Assembly (NCBI RefSeq): GCF_039531165.1 | Contig: NZ_BAAAPN010000103.1 | Location: forward strand, 14,774 to 78,773 | From: Nostocoides_A vanveenii | GTDB lineage: Bacteria; Actinomycetota; Actinomycetes; Actinomycetales; Dermatophilaceae | Direction: 5' to 3' | Length of the DNA stretch: 64,000 nt | Shown: piece by piece, positions 7,755 through 16,246 of the stretch | Layout: each line of letters begins with the position of its first letter | Position numbering within the stretch: the first letter of the stretch is position 1 | The notes under the pieces: generated by a model | What the model was told of the DNA's origin: nothing | What the model saw: only the letters and a program-made list of their open reading frames with translations | The model's database searches: none | Made by a program: the position numbers and the translations under genes

Positions 7755-8864
7755 GTGCCCATCCGCCCTCGTCGCGCCGCTGTCGCCGCCACCGCGGCCG
7801 CGCTCGGATTCGTCCCCATCGCCGCGTTTGCCGCGGTTCCCCCGCCGCCCACCCCACCCCAGCCGCTGCCCTCGGCCGTCGACGTGCTCGACCCGAGCTA
7901 CGAACCGCAGACGACCTGCGATCAGGTGACCAAGCCGGGTGTCGCCGACTTCGCCACGCTGATGTCGACGCACTACAACCGGCTCTCCTACGGGACGGTG
8001 CGGCCGTGCCAGTCCGATGACAGCCAGCACTACGACGGCCGGGCCCTGGACTGGATGCTCAACGCCGGCAATGCGGCCGACAAGGAGATCGCGGACGCGG
8101 TCACGACCTGGCTGACCAAGCCGGTCAATGGCGTCTATGGCGCGAATGCGCGGCGCTTCGGGATCATGTTCATCGTCTGGAACCACAAGGTGTGGAAGGC
8201 CTATCGGAACCCGGAGACGTGGTCGACCTACACCGGTGCGGTGCCGCACACCGACCACATCCACTTCAGCTTCTTCTGGGACGGCGCGTGCAAGCGCACG
8301 AGTTGGTGGACCGGCGTTGCACTGAAGACGTGGAGCGCCGCCAAGTGCTCGACCGCGACCGGGCCGCTGGTGAGCGTCGACACCGAGTTCACGAAGTACA
8401 AGGACACGGTCCTCAAGCCGGGCGCCACCGGCGCGGCGGTCACCCTCGCGCAGAAGAATCTGCCGGGCGTGACGGTCGATGGCGATTACGGGCCGCAGAC
8501 CACTGCCGCGGTGCGCAAGTTCCAGACGAAGTGGAGCTTGAACGTCAACGGGTGGGTCAACAAAGGTGTCTGGAATCAGATGGAGCGCCTGCAGTATCCG
8601 CTGATCAAATACCGCACCACCACCGTGCTCCGCTCGGGCATGACCGGGCAGGCGGTCAAGGATGCGCAACGGGCACTGCGGGTGACGCAGGACGGCGAGT
8701 TCGGTTCGTCGACCTTGGCCGCCGTCAAGCGGGTGCAGGGGAAGTACCGCATCGCCCAGACCGGCGTCATCCGCGCCCTGACGTGGGCCGCGCTGGATGA
8801 GGAGTTGCGCTCGCGGATGCGGCAGGCCGAGTTCGACCGCGAGCTCGAACGGGCCCTCAGCTAG
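7755..8864 (+). CDS. Secreted M15-like peptidase/peptidoglycan-binding protein
   Basis: The 369-residue exported protein has a signal peptide (residues 1 to about 27, ending AFAA) and a proline-rich linker. Its catalytic-type domain (about 45-185) carries SQHYDGRALDWM and HTDHIHFSFFW. These match the SxHxxGxAxD and HxH zinc-ligand motifs of M15/VanY-like DD-peptidases. Two PG_binding_1 repeats follow (about 215-285, VDGDYGPQTTAAVRKFQ; and about 290-360, QDGEFGSSTLAAVKRVQ). The GTG start follows an AGGAG ribosome site at 7741-7745. Predicted to trim or bind peptidoglycan outside the membrane. Its last 8 nt overlap the convergent TIGR03089 gene. The peptidase activity is inferred from motif spacing only. 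Confidence 0.8.
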   Translation: MPIRPRRAAVAATAAALGFVPIAAFAAVPPPPTPPQPLPSAVDVLDPSYEPQTTCDQVTKPGVADFATLMSTHYNRLSYGTVRPCQSDDSQHYDGRALDWMLNAGNAADKEIADAVTTWLTKPVNGVYGANARRFGIMFIVWNHKVWKAYRNPETWSTYTGAVPHTDHIHFSFFWDGACKRTSWWTGVALKTWSAAKCSTATGPLVSVDTEFTKYKDTVLKPGATGAAVTLAQKNLPGVTVDGDYGPQTTAAVRKFQTKWSLNVNGWVNKGVWNQMERLQYPLIKYRTTTVLRSGMTGQAVKDAQRALRVTQDGEFGSSTLAAVKRVQGKYRIAQTGVIRALTWAALDEELRSRMRQAEFDRELERALS

Positions 8865-9537
8865 CGACGCCCTCGGCGCGCAGCCGGTCGGCGGGGGCGG
8901 GGCCGCCGATCGTCAGCACGAGCGAGCCGTCGGCCGCATAGGTCCTGATCGCCAGGCGCAGGAAGGTCTCGAGGTCCTCGGTCTCGGTGTGGACACGCGC
9001 CCGGGCCATGCCGGTGACGCGCACGTAGGCCGCGAGATCGGCATAGGTGCTCGACTCGCCGGCCGCGACCAGGGCGAGATCGGAGTCGGCGGCCTCCTGG
9101 AAAGCGCCGAAGGTGTCGGGGAAGCCGGCGAGTTCGCGGGCCTCGTCGACGGCGTCGGCGGGCAGGGTGGATGTGGCCTGGCGGGCCAGCGCCGCGAGGG
9201 TGACGACGACGAGCGGGGCGTCGGTGGGAGCGGCCGGGTCCGTTGTCACGAGGACATCCGGTGTCGCCGGCGGCGGCAGGCTCACCGTCGCCCCGGTGGC
9301 CCAGGCGGCCAGCGTCCAGTAGAGCGTGCGCCAGTGTGGGGGCAGGTCGATCGCGACCACGGTGCCCGGGCCGGCGTCGAACTCCTCCTGCAGCAGGTTC
9401 GCGGCCTTGGCGACCCAGTTGTTCAGGACGCGCGCGGAGAGTTCGATGCGTTCGCCGGTGCGGTCGTCGTAACACGTGATGCGCGGCCGGGCAGGGTCGC
9501 TGCGCAGCAGGTGGGGGAGGAGGTGGTCGGGGCGCAC
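8857..9537 (-). CDS. TIGR03089 family protein (AMP-binding-like)
   Basis: The 226-residue protein resembles the N-terminal part of acyl-adenylate-forming enzymes but is far shorter than a complete one. Visible are RITCYDDRTGERIELS, NWVAKAANLLQEEFDAGPG and LPPHWRTLYWTLAAWATGA, the hallmark of the actinobacterial TIGR03089 family of unknown function. The canonical P-loop and the C-terminal adenylation subdomain are absent, so a standalone ligase activity is unlikely. The GTG start is the best available: the nearby ATG is out of frame. It is divergent from the membrane protein gene at 9586. Confidence 0.8.
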   Translation of the reverse strand: MRPDHLLPHLLRSDPARPRITCYDDRTGERIELSARVLNNWVAKAANLLQEEFDAGPGTVVAIDLPPHWRTLYWTLAAWATGATVSLPPPATPDVLVTTDPAAPTDAPLVVVTLAALARQATSTLPADAVDEARELAGFPDTFGAFQEAADSDLALVAAGESSTYADLAAYVRVTGMARARVHTETEDLETFLRLAIRTYAADGSLVLTIGGPAPADRLRAEGVAS

Positions 9538-9572
9538 CGAGGCATCGTAGGTGGGGAGTCGGTGGTGCTGTC

Positions 9573-9578
9573 TAGGCT
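9573..9578 (+). promoter_or_regulatory. -10 box (TAGGCT)
   Basis: TAGGCT lies 7 nt upstream of the GTG at 9586, consistent with a leaderless mRNA and deciding the start. Confidence 0.5.
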
Positions 9579-9585
9579 GGCCGCC

Positions 9586-11604
9586 GTGACCGCAATCGGG
9601 GACGTCGTGCAGCGGGCCGTGCTGGTGCTCGGCTCGCTCCTTGTCGCGACCTCGGCGTTGGCAGCCGTGCTCGGGGGGCTCGGGTGGTGGCGGCCGCTGG
9701 TCGTCTGGCCCCTGCTCGCGGTGATGCTGGCCGGATTGGCGCTGCTGGTCCGCCCGGTGCGCCCGGTGCCGATCGGCGTCGGGCCGGCGCTCGCAATGCT
9801 GGCGGTTGCCCTGGCCGCCGGCTGGTGGGCGGCGGCCACCCACAACGGGCAAGTGCTGCCGCGACGGGACGCCGGGTCCAATCTGCAAGCGGCCCTGGCC
9901 CTGGCCGAGACTGGGCATCGGGTGCTGGCCATCGATCCGGCCGCGTTCGGTGGGGCGGCGGTTCTCGGGATCCCCGGCATCACGCTGGCGAGTCCGGCCT
10001 TTTATCAGGTCGGTTCGGCCGGGGCGCCGGCGATCGAACCGCAGTTCGTGATCGGGCCGGCCGCGATCTATTCGCTCGGTGACTGGATCGGGGGGATCGG
10101 CGCGATGCTCGTGCAGCCGGCGTGGTTGTCGGCGTTCGGCGTCCTCGGGCTCTCGATCCTGGCCGCCGTCACGGTCGGGCCGTGGTGGGGACCGGTCGCC
10201 GGCGCGCTGGCCGCGCTGACCTTCCCGATGCTGCACGTGGCCCGGGCGACCTACTCCGAGCCACTGGCCTTGGTCACGCTCGCAGCCGGGCTGCTCGGCT
10301 GTGTGCTCGCGGCGCGGCACGAGGACCGGCGGGCCGCGCTCATGGCCGGGCTGCTGATCGGCGGGACCTGCCTGGTGCGCATCGACGGACTGCGCGAGGC
10401 CATGCTTCTGATCCCGGTGGCCGCTCTCGGGGCGATCCAGGAGCGCAGGTGGCCGCGGGCACTGCTGGCGGGGGCAGGCATCGGTGTCGGCGTGTCCTTT
10501 GCGGCTGGGTTGGCCCTGTCCCGCGAGTATCTCGGGAGCATTGCCGCGAGCCTGGTGCCGCTCGTGGCCCTTGCGGTGGCGCTAGCGCTGGCCGGTGCGG
10601 CGACCCTCGTGGCGGCTCGTCGAGGGATGGGCCTGCCCGACTCCGTTCGTCGCTCCTTGTCCGCCGCCCTGGTGATCGCGGTGCTGGTCATCGGGGTGGC
10701 CCTGACCCTGCGACCCCTGGTCATGACGGTGCGGCAGAGCGCCGAGGACCCCGGCTCCCACGTGGTTGCGGGCCTGCAATTGCGTCAAGGACTGCCAATC
10801 GACGGCGGCCGGACCTATGCCGAGCAATCGGTCACCTGGCTGGCCTGGTGGGTCGGACCGATCGCCCTGGTGACCGCGCTCGTCGCCCTGGCTTGGGGGG
10901 TGCGTCGGATGGCCCTGGCGTGGCAAGCGGATGAGGTTCTGCCGGCATGGTCCGGGCCATTGGTGGTGGCCGCGGGCTCGACGCTGCTGACGCTCTACCG
11001 GCCCGGGATCACGCCGGACCATCCGTGGGCCGAGCGGCGGTTGGTGATCGCGATCCCGCTTGTCGTCGTCCTGGTGGTTGCGGCCGCCGCATGGCTGTGG
11101 CGCTGCGGGCCCGCTCGGCACCGGCGGGCGTTCCGGATCCTGGCGGCCGCCTGCGCCGCCGCGCTGGCCGTGCCGACCGCGCTCGCGAGCTGGCCGCACC
11201 GGACGGAGCGGGTCGAGCGCGGATCATTGAGCGCGATCGTCTCGGTCTGTCATGCCCTCGTCGACGGCGATGTCGTGCTGGCCGTCGATTCGCGGGCCGC
11301 AAACGAGTGGCCCCAGGTCGTGCGTGGGCAGTGCGGCCGTCCGGCCCTGTCGACGACCACCGCCCTGCGGCGCGACCCGGCAGCGCTGCGGTCCGCTGTG
11401 TCCGAGATCGCCGCCGCCCTCCCGGCTGGTTCCCGCCTGATCCTGCTCGCCGCGGACTCCGCCGACGCGCTAACGGCCCTGGGCGCGACCCCCACCCAGG
11501 CCGTCGACGTCACCGTCCTCGAAGAGCCCCGCCTGCTGATCGAGCGTCCCGCGTCCCTGGTGCCGCTGACCCTGGACGTCTGGCTCGCCCCGGCCCCGGC
11601 CTGA
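9586..11604 (+). CDS. Large polytopic membrane protein, possible GT-C type glycosyltransferase
   Basis: The 672-residue protein has roughly 12-14 hydrophobic helices. An extracytoplasmic loop after the first helices contains HNGQVLPRRDAGSN, where lipid-linked GT-C enzymes place an acidic loop, but no diagnostic DxD is clear. The last 150 residues form a soluble-looking domain (HALVDGDVVLAVDSRAANEW). It is followed by a GT2, a GT4 fusion, a flippase-like protein and a methyltransferase, so a role in exporting or polymerising a lipid-linked glycan is an inference. The stop lies inside a 17-bp tandem duplication. No specific family was recognised with certainty. Confidence 0.75.
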   Translation: MTAIGDVVQRAVLVLGSLLVATSALAAVLGGLGWWRPLVVWPLLAVMLAGLALLVRPVRPVPIGVGPALAMLAVALAAGWWAAATHNGQVLPRRDAGSNLQAALALAETGHRVLAIDPAAFGGAAVLGIPGITLASPAFYQVGSAGAPAIEPQFVIGPAAIYSLGDWIGGIGAMLVQPAWLSAFGVLGLSILAAVTVGPWWGPVAGALAALTFPMLHVARATYSEPLALVTLAAGLLGCVLAARHEDRRAALMAGLLIGGTCLVRIDGLREAMLLIPVAALGAIQERRWPRALLAGAGIGVGVSFAAGLALSREYLGSIAASLVPLVALAVALALAGAATLVAARRGMGLPDSVRRSLSAALVIAVLVIGVALTLRPLVMTVRQSAEDPGSHVVAGLQLRQGLPIDGGRTYAEQSVTWLAWWVGPIALVTALVALAWGVRRMALAWQADEVLPAWSGPLVVAAGSTLLTLYRPGITPDHPWAERRLVIAIPLVVVLVVAAAAWLWRCGPARHRRAFRILAAACAAALAVPTALASWPHRTERVERGSLSAIVSVCHALVDGDVVLAVDSRAANEWPQVVRGQCGRPALSTTTALRRDPAALRSAVSEIAAALPAGSRLILLAADSADALTALGATPTQAVDVTVLEEPRLLIERPASLVPLTLDVWLAPAPA

Positions 11605-11631
11605 CAAGCGCGCGGGCCTGACAAGCGCGCG
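11598..11631. repeat. Perfect 17-bp tandem duplication spanning a stop codon
   Basis: GGCCTGACAAGCGCGCG occurs at 11598-11614 and again immediately at 11615-11631. The first copy contains the last Ala codon and the TGA of the membrane protein gene; the second copy duplicates them in the short intergenic gap. Confidence 0.9.
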
Positions 11632-11641
11632 GGCGGCCGGG

Positions 11642-11647
11642 TACCCT
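11642..11647 (+). promoter_or_regulatory. -10-like box (TACCCT)
   Basis: TACCCT lies 10 nt before the ATG at 11658, slightly further than in the other leaderless starts here. It may give a separate promoter to the GT2-GT4-flippase group. Confidence 0.35.
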
Positions 11648-11657
11648 CGTAACCACC

Positions 11658-12605
11658 ATGACCGAGTTCGTCACCCCGACCGTCGAGACCGCTGTTCGCG
11701 TGCCGGACCCGGCCCGGCGCCCCCTCGTGACCATCGTCCTGCCGTGCTACAACGAGGGCGAGCACGTCCTGCTGGAGATCGAGCGCATCACGGCGGCGAT
11801 GCTGGCCAGCGGCCTGAGCTATGAACTGCTCTGCATCGACGACGCCTCCACCGACAACACCCTCGAGGTCCTCACGGGGGCCGCCCACGACGACCCGAAT
11901 ATCCGCTTGATGCCCTTCCGCCGCAACGGCGGGTCGGGCACGGCCCGGCGGATCGGGACCCAGCAGGCATACGGCGAGATCGTCGTGTGGACCGATGCGG
12001 ACATGACCTATGAGAACGAGCGCATCCCCGAGCTCGTGCGGATCCTGCTCGACGACCCGACCTACGACCAGGTCGTCGGCGCCCGCACGACCGAGGAGGG
12101 CACCCACAAGTGGGCCCGCGTCCCCGCGAAGTGGTTGATCCGCAAGATCGCCGAGCGCCTGACCAACCAGCAGATCCCGGACCTCAACTCCGGCCTGCGC
12201 GCCTTCCGCCGCAGCGTCGCCCTGCCCTACCTGCGGCTGCTCCCGGCCGGCTTCTCGTGCGTCACCACGATCACGATCGCCTTCTTGTCCAATCAGCACG
12301 ACATCCGCTATGTCCCGACGGCCTATGCCAAGCGCTCCGGCACCAGCAAATTCCACTTCGTCAATGACGCCTACCGCTACATCCTGCAGGTGCTGCGGAT
12401 GGTCATGTATTTCGACCCGCTCAAGGTCTTGATGCCGATGGCCCTGTGGCTGTTCGTGATCGGCCTGGTCAAGGGCGTCGTCGACATGGTTCGCCACCCG
12501 TTCTATTTCCCCGCCAACACGATTCTGCTCATCGTCAGCGGGTTGATGATCGGCTCACTCGCTCTCCTCGCCGACCTCGTCGTGCGCTCGCGGGACGGCG
12601 TGTGA
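11658..12605 (+). CDS. Glycosyltransferase family 2 (polyprenyl-phosphate sugar transferase type)
   Basis: The 315-residue GT2 enzyme resembles dolichyl/polyprenyl-phosphate glycosyltransferases. The GT-A domain shows TIVLPCYNEGEHVLLEIE, ELLCIDDASTDNT, the metal-binding WTDADMTYENER (DAD) and GSGTARRIGTQQAYGE. Two hydrophobic helices (about residues 255-300) anchor the C-terminus. Such enzymes charge a lipid carrier with a sugar for use by GT-C enzymes outside, which fits the preceding membrane protein. The stop overlaps the GTG of the GT4 fusion gene (GTGTGA), so they are translationally coupled. Confidence 0.88.
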   Translation: MTEFVTPTVETAVRVPDPARRPLVTIVLPCYNEGEHVLLEIERITAAMLASGLSYELLCIDDASTDNTLEVLTGAAHDDPNIRLMPFRRNGGSGTARRIGTQQAYGEIVVWTDADMTYENERIPELVRILLDDPTYDQVVGARTTEEGTHKWARVPAKWLIRKIAERLTNQQIPDLNSGLRAFRRSVALPYLRLLPAGFSCVTTITIAFLSNQHDIRYVPTAYAKRSGTSKFHFVNDAYRYILQVLRMVMYFDPLKVLMPMALWLFVIGLVKGVVDMVRHPFYFPANTILLIVSGLMIGSLALLADLVVRSRDGV

Positions 12606-14425
12606 GCGACGACGCGGCCCTCAAAGTCGCCATCATCGGCCCCACCCATCCGTTCAAGGGCGGGGTCGCGGTGCACACGACCGAACTCGCCCACCATGTG
12701 CAGGCGGCCGGCCACCGCGTCGAGCTGCTCTCCTGGAAGCGGCTCTACCCCAAGATGCTCTATCCCGGGGAGATCGAGGTCCCGATGGACGAGCCGGAGG
12801 TGCCGCCCTTTCGGGCCGCGACCCGGCCGCTGTCCTGGAACCGCCCGGACTCGTGGGTCCGGGTGGGCCGCGCGGTCCGGTCCACGGACGTCGTCATCGT
12901 CGTCCACGTCGTTCCGCAACTCGTGCCCACCCTGCTGGCCATCCACAAGGCGGCCACCTCCGGTGGGTCGGCCCCGCGCTTTGTCGCCATCGCCCACAAT
13001 GTGCTCCCGCACGAGTCGCGCCCCGGCGACGAAGCCCTGGTGCGCTCGCTGTTTCGACGCCTGGACGCCGTCATCGTCCACACCCCCCAACAGGCCCATG
13101 TCGCGGCCGCCCTGGGGGCCGAGCTCGTGCGTACCGTGCCCCTGCCGCCGCACCTGCCCGGTGGCGAGCCCGCGACCCGCGAGCCCTATGCCGGTCCGGC
13201 CCGGTTGCTCGCTCTGGGCCTCGTTCGACCCTACAAAGGCATCGACGACCTGGTCCGTGCGCTCGCCGACGTGCCCGGACCGACCCTGACCGTCGCGGGT
13301 GAGGCGTGGGGCGAGGCCGGCGACCGGGTCCGCGAGGCCGCGCAGTTGCCCGGGATCGACGGCCGGGTTTCGATCCGTTCCGGCTACGTCCCAGCGGCCG
13401 AGATCGCCGATCTGCTCGCGCAGCACGACGTCTTGGCCCTGACCTATCGCACGGCCACGGCCTCGCAGAACGCCCTGCTCGCGCACAAGCACGGCCTGGC
13501 CGCTCTTGCGACCAAGGTGGGCAGCTTCGGCGACGATGTCACCGACGGTGTCGACGGCCTGCTCGTGCCGTCGAGCGATCATGACGCCCTCGTTGCGGCA
13601 TTGCGCGAGCTGGCCGACCCGGACGTTGTCCGCCGCCTGCGGGGCGGGGTCGAGCCGCCCGACCTGAGCGGCCCCTGGGCGGCCTACCTCGGCACCATCG
13701 AGGCCCTGGCCATGAGCTTCGCCACCGAGCCCCGCTCGCGCTCGCGGATCACCCTGCGCGACCGGGCCAAAGGGGCGGTGGCCGGCCTGCGGCCGCGGAT
13801 CGAGCTCGCGCCGGGCGACCTGCCGGACTGGATCCACCCGACGGATGTGCTGGCCAGCGATTCCGACGCCGACGACACGCGCGATCTGGTGCGCAGCCTG
13901 GGCCTGCCGCGCCGCGGCTCCAAGGTCGGCGGCTGGGCGGCGATCGGCGGCCTTGCCGCCGTGCTGCGGGTCCGCGACGACGGGCACCGGTCGGCGCTTA
14001 TCGTCGATCAGTCCGGGCCGACGTCACCCTTCGCGTCCTGGGCACGCGCCATCGGGTTCGCCCCGCTGGAGTTCGAGGTCGGCGACGAGCTCGACGTCGA
14101 TCCTGGCTCCATCGATGTCCTGACGCGACTGCATCCGACCGATGCCGAGGCCGAAGAACTCGCCGACTTGCTCGGGCAGGCGACGTGGGCCCTGCGCTCG
14201 GGTGGCCTGCTGATCACCACGGTCGCGCTCGGCCCGCAGGATGTCCCCGGGACACTCGGCCCGGCCGATCTGCGCGCGGTGCTCGCCCACGCCGACAACG
14301 CCGGGCTGCGGCTCGTCGGTGATCTGGACGGGGAGTTGACCTCCCGTATGCGCTATGCCCAGACGCACGCGCGCGACCCGCGCGCGGCATACGGGCTAGC
14401 ACGCTTGACCTGGCGCCGTCGGTGA
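12602..14425 (+). CDS. Glycosyltransferase family 4 fused to a methyltransferase-like domain
   Basis: The 607-residue protein has two parts. Residues 1 to about 375 are a GT-B retaining glycosyltransferase: THPFKGGVAVHTTELA at the N-terminus, ALGLVRPYKGIDDLVRAL at the start of the donor half (about residue 205), and the GLLVPSSDHDALVAAL tail helix. Residues about 385-607 look like a divergent class I SAM-methyltransferase fold, with alternating strands ending in a WALRSGGLLITTVAL segment typical after the last active-site helix. The glycine-rich SAM loop is not clear, so this half may be non-catalytic. It overlaps its neighbours by 3-4 nt on each side (GTG in TGTGA; GTGA), forming a tight operon. 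Confidence 0.85.
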   Translation: MSDDAALKVAIIGPTHPFKGGVAVHTTELAHHVQAAGHRVELLSWKRLYPKMLYPGEIEVPMDEPEVPPFRAATRPLSWNRPDSWVRVGRAVRSTDVVIVVHVVPQLVPTLLAIHKAATSGGSAPRFVAIAHNVLPHESRPGDEALVRSLFRRLDAVIVHTPQQAHVAAALGAELVRTVPLPPHLPGGEPATREPYAGPARLLALGLVRPYKGIDDLVRALADVPGPTLTVAGEAWGEAGDRVREAAQLPGIDGRVSIRSGYVPAAEIADLLAQHDVLALTYRTATASQNALLAHKHGLAALATKVGSFGDDVTDGVDGLLVPSSDHDALVAALRELADPDVVRRLRGGVEPPDLSGPWAAYLGTIEALAMSFATEPRSRSRITLRDRAKGAVAGLRPRIELAPGDLPDWIHPTDVLASDSDADDTRDLVRSLGLPRRGSKVGGWAAIGGLAAVLRVRDDGHRSALIVDQSGPTSPFASWARAIGFAPLEFEVGDELDVDPGSIDVLTRLHPTDAEAEELADLLGQATWALRSGGLLITTVALGPQDVPGTLGPADLRAVLAHADNAGLRLVGDLDGELTSRMRYAQTHARDPRAAYGLARLTWRRR

Positions 14426-15393
14426 GCGAGGCGGACGCGGCGCGACCGGCGCGGCGCGGCGCGTTCGCGCTGATCCGGATCGCGCTGGCAGCGCTCGTGC
14501 TGATCGCGGTGGCGATCGCGCTCGCCAAGAACTGGTCCGCGGTGGCCGATCATCTCGGTGAGGTCTCGGTGTCGGCGTGGGTGCTCGCGCTGGCCTTCGG
14601 TATCGCCTCGCCAGCGCTGAGCATGCTCGGGTGGCGGGCCCTGCTCGCGGATCTCGGCAGCCCGCTGCACGTGGCCCCAGCCAGCGGGGTTTTCCTCGTC
14701 GGTCAACTCGGCAAATACCTCCCGGGGTCGGTATGGAGCGTGCTCGCCCAGGCCGAAATCGCCGCACGCCTCGACGTCCCACGGCGGCGCACCGGCGTCG
14801 TCGGCCTGGTCACCATGGCCCTCGCCCTGCTCTGCGGCGCACTCGTCGGCCTGCCGGCGGTGCCCGCGCTGCTCGGTCGCGGTGGCGGGGACGCGCTGCC
14901 GCTCATCGGAATTGCCGTCGTGCTCCTCCTCGGGGCCCTCTGGCCGCCATTGCTCAACCGGGCGATCGCGACCGGCCTGCGCCTGCTGCGACGCGAACCC
15001 CTCGAGCACGACTTCAGCGGCCGCGCCATCGTGGCCGCGGCCGCGTGGACCACGGTCGCCTGGCTGAGCACCGGGGCGATCGTGTGGGCCTTCGCCCGCG
15101 ACATCCGGGGCCTGACCGGCTCGGGCGGCGAGGTGGCCCTGGTCAGCATCAGCGGCTTCTGCCTCGCGGCCGCCATCGGGATGGCCAGCATCCTGCTGCC
15201 GGCCGGTGTCGGCGTCCGCGAGGGCATCCTCGTGCTGCTGCTCGTCGGCGTCATGACGACGCCGGCCGCGACGGCGGTCGTCGTGCTGGCCCGCTTCGTC
15301 ACCGTGATCGCCGACGTGCTGTGGGCGGGCATCGGCTGGGGCTGGGCGCGCGCCCACCACCTGCTGCCCGAGCACATGAGCAGCAGGACGTAG
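14422..15393 (+). CDS. UPF0104/LPG-synthase-type integral membrane protein (flippase-like)
   Basis: The 323-residue, about eight-helix protein is similar to the transmembrane part of lysylphosphatidylglycerol synthases and to AglD-type proteins. The family marker GQLGKYLPGSVWSVLAQAE (about residues 93-111) and the final GVREGILVLLLVG segment are visible. Members are proposed to flip lipid-linked glycans or support their transfer; no lysyl-transferase domain is present. Translation is coupled to the GT4 fusion gene (GTGA). Its TAG stop overlaps the -10-like box of the next gene. Confidence 0.85.
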   Translation: MSEADAARPARRGAFALIRIALAALVLIAVAIALAKNWSAVADHLGEVSVSAWVLALAFGIASPALSMLGWRALLADLGSPLHVAPASGVFLVGQLGKYLPGSVWSVLAQAEIAARLDVPRRRTGVVGLVTMALALLCGALVGLPAVPALLGRGGGDALPLIGIAVVLLLGALWPPLLNRAIATGLRLLRREPLEHDFSGRAIVAAAAWTTVAWLSTGAIVWAFARDIRGLTGSGGEVALVSISGFCLAAAIGMASILLPAGVGVREGILVLLLVGVMTTPAATAVVVLARFVTVIADVLWAGIGWGWARAHHLLPEHMSSRT

Positions 15394-15396
15394 GTT
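15391..15396 (+). promoter_or_regulatory. -10 box (TAGGTT) overlapping the upstream stop codon
   Basis: TAGGTT includes the TAG stop of the flippase-like gene and lies 7 nt before the ATG at 15404. It offers an internal leaderless start for the methyltransferase. Confidence 0.4.
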
Positions 15397-15403
15397 CTCC
15401 CGT

Positions 15404-16240
15404 ATGAGCGCTGCCCCACCCTCCCAAGTCGCGGCACCACCCGGCGGCCGCCTGCTCGCCGTCGCCAAGCGCGGAGCCGAGCACGTGCTCTGGGCGCGCG
15501 TCGGGATCCAGCGTCGCGTCGAAGCGCGGCGGGGCACCGCCCGCCCGGTGCCGACGGGGATCGGCCCGGTTGCGGTGCTGCAGTCGCGCGCCGAGTCCGA
15601 TGCGGCCGTCGTGCAGGCCGGCCGGTTGCGCCTGCCACTGCATCGCGACCGGGTCAAGAACTGGGACGCGCTCGGTGCCGTCGCGGCGGTGCTGTCCCTG
15701 GGCGGCCGGGACGGCGCCTTCCCCGCCCGGGTCATGGACGCGGGCAGCGCGCGCTATTCGCCGATCTTGCCGTGGCTGCGGCTCTACGGCGTCCCGGACC
15801 TGACGGGGATCAACTTGGAGTTCGCCGGCCCGGTCCGGCGCGACGGCGTGCTCTTTCGCTATGGGGATGTCACGGCCACAGCGCTGCCCGACGGCTACCT
15901 CGACGCCATCACCTGCATGTCGGTGATCGAGCACGGTGTCCCGCTGCAGCCCTTCCTGACCGAGTCCGCCCGGGTGCTGCGCTGCGGTGGCGTGCTCGTG
16001 ATCTCCACCGATTACGACCAAGAGCCGCCGGATACGACCGGGAAAGCCGCCTACGGGGTGCCCGTACACATTTTCGGACCCGCCGAGATTCGCGCCCTGG
16101 TCGCTGATGCTGCCGAGGCCGGGCTCGACCTCGTCGGTGAGCTGACCGACGAGGTGCTGGCCCATCCCGAGCGCCCCTGCCATTGGGCCAGGGTGAACCT
16201 CGACTACACCTTCATTCTCCTGACCTTCCGCCGTCGCTGA
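15404..16240 (+). CDS. Class I SAM-dependent methyltransferase-like protein
   Basis: The 278-residue protein has the core of a type 11 methyltransferase. A motif I-like VMDAGSARYSPILPWLRL (loosened compared with GxGxG), acidic strand 2 ending (LTGINLEF), LPDGYLDAITCMSVIEHG (motif post I/II) and ARVLRCGGVLVISTDY (motif III) are visible. Predicted to methylate a small molecule or glycan. Position at the end of the glycan gene group suggests sugar or lipid-carrier O-methylation, but this is an inference. The next gene starts 6 nt after its stop. Confidence 0.85.
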   Translation: MSAAPPSQVAAPPGGRLLAVAKRGAEHVLWARVGIQRRVEARRGTARPVPTGIGPVAVLQSRAESDAAVVQAGRLRLPLHRDRVKNWDALGAVAAVLSLGGRDGAFPARVMDAGSARYSPILPWLRLYGVPDLTGINLEFAGPVRRDGVLFRYGDVTATALPDGYLDAITCMSVIEHGVPLQPFLTESARVLRCGGVLVISTDYDQEPPDTTGKAAYGVPVHIFGPAEIRALVADAAEAGLDLVGELTDEVLAHPERPCHWARVNLDYTFILLTFRRR

Positions 16241-16246
16241 CCGGCG

